Of a DNA stretch of 64,000 nucleotides, positions 10,401 to 18,007 are shown one piece after another. The stretch covers positions 1 through 64,000 of the forward strand of contig JAHENF010000009.1 of NCBI GenBank assembly GCA_024643255.1, in the 5' to 3' direction. A program made the position numbers and the translations under genes. Each line of letters opens with the position of its first letter. Within the stretch, counting starts at the first letter, position 1. The stretch is from Ilumatobacteraceae bacterium. GTDB lineage: Bacteria > Actinomycetota > Acidimicrobiia > Acidimicrobiales > Ilumatobacteraceae. The notes beneath the pieces were generated by a model. That model worked only from the letters and a program-made list of their open reading frames with translations, was not told the DNA's origin and searched no databases.

Positions 10401-10499
10401 GATCGTCAGCGGTCGCCGGTCGAGGTGAACGAGCGGGAGCACTCGCTCCCAGAGTTCCCGCTCGATCCGCTTCTCGACGAGGTCTCGATCGTTGTGCAC
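7446..10499 (-). CDS. alpha-mannosidase, GH38 family
   Basis: [44 protein letters not shown]; 1017 aa. Confidence 0.92.
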   Translation of the reverse strand: [1017 protein letters not shown]

Positions 10500-10564
10500 G
10501 ATCCGACCCTATTCGTCCCCCGTCGCCACCCATCGAGCGATGACGTGGCGATGACCCTGACGGG

Positions 10565-12103
10565 TCAGGCGAAGGGGACGACGCGGACGTCGAACGCTTC
10601 TTGACCGTTGCGGCCCTCGCGGACCTCGTAGTTCACGCGTGCACCGTTGTCGAGCGTCTTGAAGCCGTCGTTGACGATGACGGAGAAGTGGACGAAGAGG
10701 TCCTTGTCACCGTTGTCGGGTGTGATGAAACCGTAGCCACGGCCCGAGTTGAAGAACTTGACCGTGCCCTTGGCATCCGCGGCGTTGCCGGTCGGAACCG
10801 GGCGGCTGGTGTCGGCCTTCGGTGTCGCATCGCGGGCGGGCTTCGCGTCACGGGTGATCCGCGTCTGGCGATGCTCGACGTCGATGTCGGAGGTGTGCGC
10901 CTGCTTGGCAACTTCCGGTGCCGCGTGGATCACGAGATCGTTGACGCGAGCCGATGTGAACGGTTCGCTGATCCCGATGCCGCGCTGCATCTTCATCGCG
11001 TCCTTCTTCTGGCTCTGGTCGAGCAGCGACACCACGGTGCCCATCGCACCGGCGCGCGCCGTGCGGCCCGAACGGTGCAGGTACGTGGCGTCCTCCGCCG
11101 GCGGGTCGTAGTGGACGACCGCATTGACGCCGTTGACGTGGATGCCGCGAGCGGCGACGTCGGTGGCGATCAGCGCCGAGGCCTGACCCTTCTTGAACGA
11201 GGCGAGCGCGCGATCGCGCTGGCCCTGGCTGCGACCGCCGTGGATCGGCTCCGCGGCGACGCCGTTGCGGCCGAGCTGCTTGGCGAGACGGTCGGCACCG
11301 TGGCGGGTACGGGTGAAGACGATCGTCGCGCCGAGACGCTGGATGACGTCGGCGGTGGTGTTGACTCGCTGTTCGCGGTCGACCACCCAGAAGTGGTGCT
11401 GCGCCGCGTGCACGTCGGGGCCCTTGGGGCCGACCTCATGACGAACGGGATTGTGCTGGAAGTCGGCGACGAGCTTGGCGACGGGACCGTCGAGGGTGGC
11501 CGAGAACAACAGCACCTGGCGATCCTTCGAGGTCTGCTCGACGATGCGGCGAACGGCGGGCAAGAAGCCCATGTCGGCCATCTGGTCGGCTTCGTCGATG
11601 ACGACGGTGGCGACATCACGCAGGTCGATCGCGCGCATCTGCATCAGGTCCTCGAGGCGGCCGGGACACGCCACGACGAGTTCGACACCACGATCGAGCG
11701 CCTTGCGCTGTCCGCCGTAGCCGACACCGCCGTAGACCGACGCGGCGTCGTGGCCGGCAGCCTTCGCGAACGGAGTGAGCTCGGCCATGATCTGCTCGGC
11801 GAGTTCACGGGTGGGGGCGAGGACGAGGGCGACGGGCCGTTTGGGGCGGGCGTCGACCAGGCGGGCGACGAGCGGCAGGCCGAAGCCGAGTGTCTTGCCG
11901 GAACCGGTGGGGGCCCGGCCGGCGACGTCGCGGCCGGCGAGCGCGTCGGGAATGACGGCGGCCTGGATGGCGAACGCGTTGTGTTTGCCCTGGCTCTCGA
12001 GCCGACGCACGATTGCGTCGGGCAGGCCGAGATCGCGGAATGCGACGGTCTCGTCAGGGGTGTCGGGGGACGTGACGCGTGGCGCGTCGTCGATGATGGT
12101 CAT
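10565..12103 (-). CDS. DEAD/DEAH-box RNA helicase with C-terminal cold-shock domain
   Basis: APTGSGKT, PTRELAEQ, VIDEADQM (DEAD variant), SAT, HRSGRTARAG; C-terminal GTVKFFNSGRGYGFITPDNGDKDLFVHFSVI. Confidence 0.92.
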   Translation of the reverse strand: MTIIDDAPRVTSPDTPDETVAFRDLGLPDAIVRRLESQGKHNAFAIQAAVIPDALAGRDVAGRAPTGSGKTLGFGLPLVARLVDARPKRPVALVLAPTRELAEQIMAELTPFAKAAGHDAASVYGGVGYGGQRKALDRGVELVVACPGRLEDLMQMRAIDLRDVATVVIDEADQMADMGFLPAVRRIVEQTSKDRQVLLFSATLDGPVAKLVADFQHNPVRHEVGPKGPDVHAAQHHFWVVDREQRVNTTADVIQRLGATIVFTRTRHGADRLAKQLGRNGVAAEPIHGGRSQGQRDRALASFKKGQASALIATDVAARGIHVNGVNAVVHYDPPAEDATYLHRSGRTARAGAMGTVVSLLDQSQKKDAMKMQRGIGISEPFTSARVNDLVIHAAPEVAKQAHTSDIDVEHRQTRITRDAKPARDATPKADTSRPVPTGNAADAKGTVKFFNSGRGYGFITPDNGDKDLFVHFSVIVNDGFKTLDNGARVNYEVREGRNGQEAFDVRVVPFA

Positions 12104-12227
12104 TGGGGGGACTCCTCTATGTTGCTCACACAGCGCAGGACCGGAGCAGAGAGTTATCCGAGTGCGCTCACCAGCCGTGAATTCGACCAGCGCAGAGGCG
12201 ACACTATCGGGACATCAGCGCGTTGAG

Positions 12228-12253
12228 GTGTGACGCCCGCCCGCGCGTCACAC
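12228..12253. terminator. hairpin downstream of SHOCT gene
   Basis: GTGTGACGC-8nt-GCGTCACAC perfect 9-bp stem; no T-tract. Confidence 0.5.
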
Positions 12254-12274
12254 GGTGCCGGGTCAAACGTGACG
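12246..12274 (+). repeat. 29-bp repeat family 3, copy 1
   Basis: CGTCACACGGTGCCGGGTCAAACGTGACG; 28/29 identical to the reverse complement of 14095-14123. Confidence 0.85.
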
Positions 12275-12305
12275 CCGAGTCAGGCGACCTCGAGGAATCG
12301 ACGGC

Positions 12306-12659
12306 TCAGGTGCCGAGGACCTTCGCCTTCGCCGCAGAGAACTCGTCGTCGGTCAACACACCGCTGGTGTGCAGATCCGCGAGCTGCTGGAGCTCGGCGA
12401 ACATCGGGTCGACCGCCGCAGCGGGAGCAGCCGGCGCGGGCGGCGCCGGCGCGTACTGCGGCTGCTGGGGTGCGTACTGCTGTGGCGGAGCCTGGTTGTA
12501 GCCCATGTCGCGCTGGTACGCCGCGGAGCGATCGGCGGCGAGTTGGGCGTCCTGCTCGGTGTAGCGGCCAGCTTGGCGACGGGCGACACGCCCCGACACC
12601 GCCGTGGCAGTGCCGGCGATGACGGCGGTTCGTGCAATTCCTCTGACCAGACCTGGCAT
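12306..12659 (-). CDS. SHOCT domain protein
   Basis: C-terminal MFAELQQLADLHTSGVLTDDEFSAAKAKVLGT; Pro/Gln/Ala linker. Confidence 0.85.
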   Translation of the reverse strand: MPGLVRGIARTAVIAGTATAVSGRVARRQAGRYTEQDAQLAADRSAAYQRDMGYNQAPPQQYAPQQPQYAPAPPAPAAPAAAVDPMFAELQQLADLHTSGVLTDDEFSAAKAKVLGT

Positions 12660-12688
12660 CGGTGGTTCCTTTCAGTCGTGCGCCGGAC

Positions 12689-13111
12689 TCAGTCGGCAGC
12701 TTCGAGTTCGTCGAGGACAGCGATGACTTCCTCGGCAGGGATGCGCTTGGAGGCGACCATGGTGCCGCCGGCAGCGAATGCGGCAGCGACGAATGGGATC
12801 GCCCAAGTGTTCTCGTACATCAACAGCACGCCCGTCGTGCCCGGCAACATGGTGTCGGCGGCGGCCTGCATGTCGTCGTCGCCGAGCAGTCCCGACCGGG
12901 CGCCGGCGACCAACGTCATCTCGCCGCCGAGCGCGTCGAGTTCGACCATCGAGAACGTGCCGTCGTCCTCCTTGCGGATCGCGAGGAGGTCGTAGAGCCG
13001 GACCACACCACGATCGACGAGGTCGATCAGTGCGGCCGCCGTCGCGGACAGATCGTTGCCCCCGGTGAACTCGAGGAGAACGAAGTCGATGGGTCCGTGT
13101 ACATCGGTCAT
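12689..13111 (-). CDS. DUF6325/DUF1269-like protein
   Basis: MTDVHGPIDFVLLEFTGGNDLSATAAALIDLVDRGVVRLYDLLAIRKE...; paired with SHOCT gene. Confidence 0.65.
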   Translation of the reverse strand: MTDVHGPIDFVLLEFTGGNDLSATAAALIDLVDRGVVRLYDLLAIRKEDDGTFSMVELDALGGEMTLVAGARSGLLGDDDMQAAADTMLPGTTGVLLMYENTWAIPFVAAAFAAGGTMVASKRIPAEEVIAVLDELEAAD

Positions 13112-13197
13112 GGTCGTCGCGCTTCCTGTGATCGGGTGATTCGTTGCAGAGTCTTGCGCGGATCCGGCCCCGTCGCATCACCCATGCGGGGTGATCG

Positions 13198-14043
13198 TCA
13201 TGTCGACGGACCTGAGGGCGACACGCCATCGCCGAGCACCGTCCGCATCACCCCGTCGAGGTTGGGCCCGCGCCGGAGATGGTGCCCGCCGTCGGCGCTG
13301 ATGCACACCCCGGTGATCCACGAACTCTCAGGACCCGCGAGGAACCGAACGGCCGACGCGATGTCCTCGGTGGTGCCGAGGCGGCGCAGCGGCATCTGTT
13401 CGAGGTAGTCGTCGACGATGTCGGGCATGGCGGTGAGTCCGGCGGAGATGTCGGTCGGCACCAGGCTCGGCCGCACCGCGTTGGCGCGGATCCCGACGCC
13501 ACCGAGTTCGTCGGCGACCTGGCGGACCAACATCTCCAGGCCGGCCTTCGACACGTTGTATGGCGTCATGTATCGATGCGTCGCCACGGCGGCGATCGAC
13601 GACATCGCCACGATCGAGCCGCCGCCATTGGCCGCCAGATGCGGCACCGCATGCTTCATGGTCAGGAAGGCACCGGTGAGGTTGGTGCCGAGCACCGTGT
13701 TCCAGTCATCGAGTGTGGTGAGATGGAACGGTCCGGCCGACCCGGTGCCGGCGTTGGCGATCACGATGCGCAGCGCCCCGGCGTCGGCGGCGACGGCGCA
13801 GGCCGCGGCGACGCTCGCCTCGTCGGTGACGTCACACGAGGCGGTGGCCACCGTCGAGGTGCGAAACTTCGTGCGCAGACCATCGGCCGCCGCCACAAGA
13901 CGGTCGGCGTTGCGGGCGACGAGCGTGACGTCGGCGCCGTCGGCGAGGAGCGCTTCGGCACACGCGAGACCGATGCCGGACCCGCCACCGGTGATCATCG
14001 CCATCTGGCCTTCGAGCGGGCGGGGCGACTCGGGATTCGACAT
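13198..14043 (-). CDS. SDR family oxidoreductase
   Basis: MAMITGGGSGIGLACAEALLADGADVTLVARN (TGxxxGIG), NAG, SSIAAVATHRYMTPYNVSKAGLEM (YxxxK). Confidence 0.92.
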   Translation of the reverse strand: MSNPESPRPLEGQMAMITGGGSGIGLACAEALLADGADVTLVARNADRLVAAADGLRTKFRTSTVATASCDVTDEASVAAACAVAADAGALRIVIANAGTGSAGPFHLTTLDDWNTVLGTNLTGAFLTMKHAVPHLAANGGGSIVAMSSIAAVATHRYMTPYNVSKAGLEMLVRQVADELGGVGIRANAVRPSLVPTDISAGLTAMPDIVDDYLEQMPLRRLGTTEDIASAVRFLAGPESSWITGVCISADGGHHLRRGPNLDGVMRTVLGDGVSPSGPST

Positions 14044-14094
14044 TCGCTCAGTGTGGTTCACGCCGTGTGCCGTCCACGGGTCGACGAGGCGAAA

Positions 14095-14123
14095 CGTCAC
14101 GTTTGGCCCGGCACCGTGTGACG
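14095..14123 (-). repeat. 29-bp repeat family 3, copy 2 (inverted)
   Basis: Reverse complement CGTCACACGGTGCCGGGCCAAACGTGACG; lies between divergent SDR and CoA-transferase genes. Confidence 0.85.
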
Positions 14124-14149
14124 TGGGGTGGATCGGGCACGATGGCGGG

Positions 14150-15388
14150 GTGACGTCACCTGCCGCTTCGTCCGATCGTCCGCTCACGGGAGTGCGCGTG
14201 CTCGACCTCAGCCGGGTGCTGTCAGGCCCCCACTGCACACGCATGCTCGCCGACATGGGTGCCGACGTGATCAAGATCGAGCCGCCCGCCGGCGACCTCA
14301 CGCGCTTCGCCACGCCGCGGCGCAACGGGCTGTCGAGCTACTTCGTCCAGCAGAACGTCGGCAAGCGCAACCTGAGCCTCGATCTTACGACGCCCGAGGG
14401 CGCCGAGATCCTGCTCGCCCTCGCGGAACACGCTGACGTCCTGGTCGAGAACTACCGGCCCGGCGTGATGGCGCGGCTCGGCCTCGACGCCGACACGATG
14501 CGGGCGCGCAATCCCCGCCTGATCTATGCGTCGATCTCGGGGTACGGGCAGACCGGGCCGTGGGTGAAGCGACGCGCCTACGCACCCGTCGTCGAGGCCG
14601 AGACGGGCATCGTCGCGTCGCAGGGCAATGCGCGAGGCGGTGAGCTGGCGAAGGATCCCCACAGCCACGCCGACGTCTACACCTCGCTGGAGACGGCGTC
14701 AGCCATTCTTGCTGCGCTCTATCAGCGCGAGCGCACCGGCGAGGGCCAGTGGATCGACGTGTCGATGGCCGAGACGATGCTCTACGTCAACGAACATCTC
14801 CACGACGCGATGTGGGACGGCCACGACGATCCACAGTGGATCCGCAGTTTCCGACCCGGCGACTATCTCGTGTTGACGGTCGCGAACGGTGAGTCACTCG
14901 TCGTCAGCGGTCACCCCGCAGAGCGCGGCACGTTCGACTTCTTCATCGCCGCGATGGGTCGTACCGACCTCGCCGACGATCCGCGTTTCGTCGACGTCGC
15001 CGCCCGGCTCGCCAACTTCGATGCGCTCCGCGAGATCATCCGCGACTTTGCCGCGACGATGCCCGATGCCGAAGCGTTCGAGGAGCAGTTCTCGAAGCAT
15101 CAGCTCGCCGTCGGCAGGGTGCGTCAGCCCGGCGAGTTGACCGAGACCGAATGGGCCCGCGATCGCCATGCGGTCGTCGACGTCGACGACCGCGGTGGCG
15201 GCACGTTCCGCGTGCCGAACTCGCCCTGGCGTTTCAGCGCGTCGCCCGAGGTCGGGGTCCGAGGTATCCCCAAGTACCGCGGCGAGGACAACCGATCGGT
15301 GCTCGCCGATCTGCTCGGATACACCGACGACACGCTCGACCGCCTCGAGGCCGATGGCGTGCTGTCGAGCCGCATGCCCGTCGCCTGA
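14150..15388 (+). CDS. CaiB/BaiF family (type III) CoA-transferase
   Basis: GVRVLDLSRVLSGPHCTRMLADMGADVIKIEPPAGD, NVGKRNLSLDL, YASISGYGQTGP. Confidence 0.92.
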   Translation: MTSPAASSDRPLTGVRVLDLSRVLSGPHCTRMLADMGADVIKIEPPAGDLTRFATPRRNGLSSYFVQQNVGKRNLSLDLTTPEGAEILLALAEHADVLVENYRPGVMARLGLDADTMRARNPRLIYASISGYGQTGPWVKRRAYAPVVEAETGIVASQGNARGGELAKDPHSHADVYTSLETASAILAALYQRERTGEGQWIDVSMAETMLYVNEHLHDAMWDGHDDPQWIRSFRPGDYLVLTVANGESLVVSGHPAERGTFDFFIAAMGRTDLADDPRFVDVAARLANFDALREIIRDFAATMPDAEAFEEQFSKHQLAVGRVRQPGELTETEWARDRHAVVDVDDRGGGTFRVPNSPWRFSASPEVGVRGIPKYRGEDNRSVLADLLGYTDDTLDRLEADGVLSSRMPVA

Positions 15389-15401
15389 CACGATTGCGGC
15401 C

Positions 15402-16310
15402 GTGACACTCCGCTTCCCGGTGCCGCCGATGAAGGCGACGATGGGGTCGACCACCGCGATTCCAGCGGGCGACGACTGGGCCTTCGAGATCAAGTGGGAC
15501 GGGTATCGAACGGTCGCCCATGTCGCCGATGGCGCGGTGCGATTGCAGAGCACCGCCGGCCATGACGTGACCGCCCGATGGCCCGAGTTCGCGGGGCTGC
15601 CAGGTTCGGTCAACGCCGCAGCGGCGATCCTCGATGCGGAGTTGGTCGTCTTCGACGACGACGGGCGACCGCGCTTCGAGCTCACGCAACAGTCCGGCAT
15701 CGGATCGCCACGAGAAGCGGTGCTGCAGTTCTTCGACGTGTTGCAGGTCGATGGGGTCGACGTCATCGACCTCCCGTACGAGGCGCGGCGCCGACTGCTC
15801 GAGCAACTCGTCGAGCCCGGCCCGAACTGGATCGTTCCCGCTCACCGCGTCGGCGGTGGGGCTGAACTCGTGGCCGTGACCGCCGACCAAGGCCTCGAGG
15901 GCGTGATCGCCAAGCGGCTCGGCTCGACGTACCGGCCCGGGACGCGATCGAAGGACTGGCGCAAGATCAAGAACCGGACGCGGGTGGAACTGACGATCGG
16001 CGGGTTCACCGCCGGCACGGGAAATCGGGCCTCCACGTTCGGCTCACTGCTCGTCGGGCAGCCGACCGAGGCGGGTCTGCGCTTCGCCGGCGGGGTCGGC
16101 ACCGGCTTCGATCAGCGCACGCTCGAGTCGCTGACCGCGCTGATGCGCGCTCACACGGTCGACGTCTGTCCCTTCGATCCCCCGCCCACGGGCGCGGCTC
16201 GGCGCGGCGCCATCTGGCTCGACCCGGTCCTGCGAGCAACCGTCGAGATCGCCGAGTTCACCAACGACGGCCTCGTCCGCCACGCCACCTACCTCCATCT
16301 CGCCGACTGA
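15402..16310 (+). CDS. ATP-dependent DNA ligase (LigC/LigD ligase-domain type)
   Basis: WAFEIKWDGYRTVAHV (KxDG active site), EGVIAKRLGSTYRPGTRSKDWRKIKN; C-terminal OB fold. Confidence 0.88.
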   Translation: MTLRFPVPPMKATMGSTTAIPAGDDWAFEIKWDGYRTVAHVADGAVRLQSTAGHDVTARWPEFAGLPGSVNAAAAILDAELVVFDDDGRPRFELTQQSGIGSPREAVLQFFDVLQVDGVDVIDLPYEARRRLLEQLVEPGPNWIVPAHRVGGGAELVAVTADQGLEGVIAKRLGSTYRPGTRSKDWRKIKNRTRVELTIGGFTAGTGNRASTFGSLLVGQPTEAGLRFAGGVGTGFDQRTLESLTALMRAHTVDVCPFDPPPTGAARRGAIWLDPVLRATVEIAEFTNDGLVRHATYLHLAD

Positions 16311-16347
16311 CCCGCAACCCCACCCACCCCCGATCCCCACCCCAAAC

Positions 16348-16404
16348 CCCCGAAATTCGGAGCGGAAGTTGCGCTCAGCGCCAAGTTCGCTCCGAATTTC
16401 GGGG
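16348..16404. repeat. palindromic element family 1, copy C
   Basis: CCCCGAAATTCGGAGC..TTGCGCTCAGCGCCAA..GCTCCGAATTTCGGGG. Confidence 0.9.
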
Positions 16405-16424
16405 TCTGGCAGAGTTGGCGGCGC

Positions 16425-17582
16425 ATGATCGACCGTTCGGATGCACTCGCCCTCGATGCTGCCGATCCGCTGGCGCGCTGGCGCGACGAGTTCGTGATCC
16501 CTGACCCCGACCTGATCTACCTCGACGGCAACTCGCTCGGGCGGACACCCAAGCGCACGGTCGAGGCACTACACCGGGTGATCGACGAGTGGTCCGGCGA
16601 CCTGATCACCTCATGGTGGGAGCACGACTGGCTGCATCTGGCCCTCACCGTCGGCGACGAACTCGCGCCGCTGCTCGGCGCCGGCCCCGGCGAGGTCGCC
16701 GTCCACGAGTCGACCACGGTCGGGATCTTCCAGCAGGTCAACGTCGCACTCGATCTCGTACCCGGTCGACGTGTGATCGCCATCGACGACGCCGACTTCC
16801 CCACCGATCGCTATGCCGTCGAAGGAATCGCCCGGCTGCGCGGTGGTGAGATCCGCCACGGCCTCGACGACCTCGCCGGCGTCGACGTCGTGCTGAGATC
16901 GCTCGTCGACTACCGCACTGCCGAGGTCGCCGATCTCGTGGGTGAAACCGCTCGCGCGTCGGACGCGGGCGCCACGACGGTCTGGGATCTCTCCCACGCC
17001 GCGGGGGTACTCGAACTGAACCTTCCCGACGCGGGCGTGGAGCTTGCGGTCGGGTGCACCTACAAGTTCCTCAACGGTGGCCCCGGCGCTCCGGCGTTCG
17101 TCTACGTCTCGCGCTCCATCCAGCACGAGGTGACGCAGCCGATCTGGGGGTGGTTCGCCCAGTCCGATCAGTTCGCCATGGAGCGACCGTTCGACCCACG
17201 CTCGGGCATCGGGCGAATGCTCAACGGCACGCCGCCCGTCCTCGGGCTCACCGCGGCGCGCGAGGGCATCCGCGTCACGGTCGAAGCAGGGATCACCGCG
17301 GTCGCCGCGAAGGCCCGCCTGATCACCGGGTTCTGCATCGACCTCGCAGACGAATTCGGCCTGGCGACCGACACACCGCGCGATCCCGCTCGCCGCGGCG
17401 GCCACGTCGCCGTGCGCCATCCCGACGCTCGGCACCTCCACGAGGCACTCGTCGACCACAACGTCGTCGTCGACTACCGCGACCCCGACGTCCTGCGATT
17501 CGGCCTCTCCCCGCTCACCACGAGCTTCGCCGACGTCTTCGACGCGATGTCCGCGCTGGCGCGACTGGTGGACAGGGCCTGA
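16425..17582 (+). CDS. kynU: kynureninase
   Basis: YLDGNSLGRTPK, WDLSHAAGVLELNLPDAGVELAVGCTYKFLNGGPGAPAFVYV. Confidence 0.92.
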   Translation: MIDRSDALALDAADPLARWRDEFVIPDPDLIYLDGNSLGRTPKRTVEALHRVIDEWSGDLITSWWEHDWLHLALTVGDELAPLLGAGPGEVAVHESTTVGIFQQVNVALDLVPGRRVIAIDDADFPTDRYAVEGIARLRGGEIRHGLDDLAGVDVVLRSLVDYRTAEVADLVGETARASDAGATTVWDLSHAAGVLELNLPDAGVELAVGCTYKFLNGGPGAPAFVYVSRSIQHEVTQPIWGWFAQSDQFAMERPFDPRSGIGRMLNGTPPVLGLTAAREGIRVTVEAGITAVAAKARLITGFCIDLADEFGLATDTPRDPARRGGHVAVRHPDARHLHEALVDHNVVVDYRDPDVLRFGLSPLTTSFADVFDAMSALARLVDRA

Positions 17583-17600
17583 GGACGGCACACTGAAGCC

Positions 17601-17936
17601 ATGAGCGTCGTCAAGATCAATGCCATCACCATCCCCGAGGGCATGGGCCCGCAGCTCGAAGGTCGCTTCGCCGGGAGGGCGAAGATGGTCGAGCAGTTCG
17701 AGGGCTTCGAGGACTTCCAGCTCCTGCGTCCGACCGAGGGCGAGAGCCGGTACTTCGTCTACACCCGCTGGGCGTCCGAGGAGCACTTCCAGGCCTGGAT
17801 GAACAGCCAGGACTTCGAGCGCGGCCACGCCAGCGGCCAGGGCGGCCACCCCGGCGGAGCAGCTCCGAAGCCGGTGGCCCAGGGTGCCGACCTGATGAGC
17901 TTCGAGGTCGTCGAGCACGTCGTCAAGGGCTCCTGA
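17601..17936 (+). CDS. antibiotic biosynthesis monooxygenase-fold protein (MhuD-like)
   Basis: MSVVKINAITIPEGMGPQLEGRFAGRAKMVEQFEGFEDFQLLRPTEGESRYFVYTRWASEEHFQAW. Confidence 0.8.
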   Translation: MSVVKINAITIPEGMGPQLEGRFAGRAKMVEQFEGFEDFQLLRPTEGESRYFVYTRWASEEHFQAWMNSQDFERGHASGQGGHPGGAAPKPVAQGADLMSFEVVEHVVKGS

Positions 17937-17937
17937 C

Positions 17938-17987
17938 CGTTCTCGCGAACTCATTGGGAGAGAGTGGTCAACGAGTTCAGGAGAACG
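17938..17987. promoter_or_regulatory. stem-loop between ABM-fold gene and lysC
   Basis: CGTTCTC-gc-GAACTC-20nt-GAGTTC-ag-GAGAACG; 13 bp with a symmetric 2-nt internal loop. Confidence 0.65.
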
Positions 17988-18007
17988 AGATGTAGCCTCC
18001 GGTCCTC

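Noticed and set aside
10601-12226. 541-aa plus-strand ORF
   Set aside because: Antisense to the DEAD-CSD helicase, which has full motif support.
15402-16310. Bacterial NHEJ locus
   Set aside because: ATP-dependent ligase present but no Ku or LigD polymerase/nuclease genes adjacent in the window.
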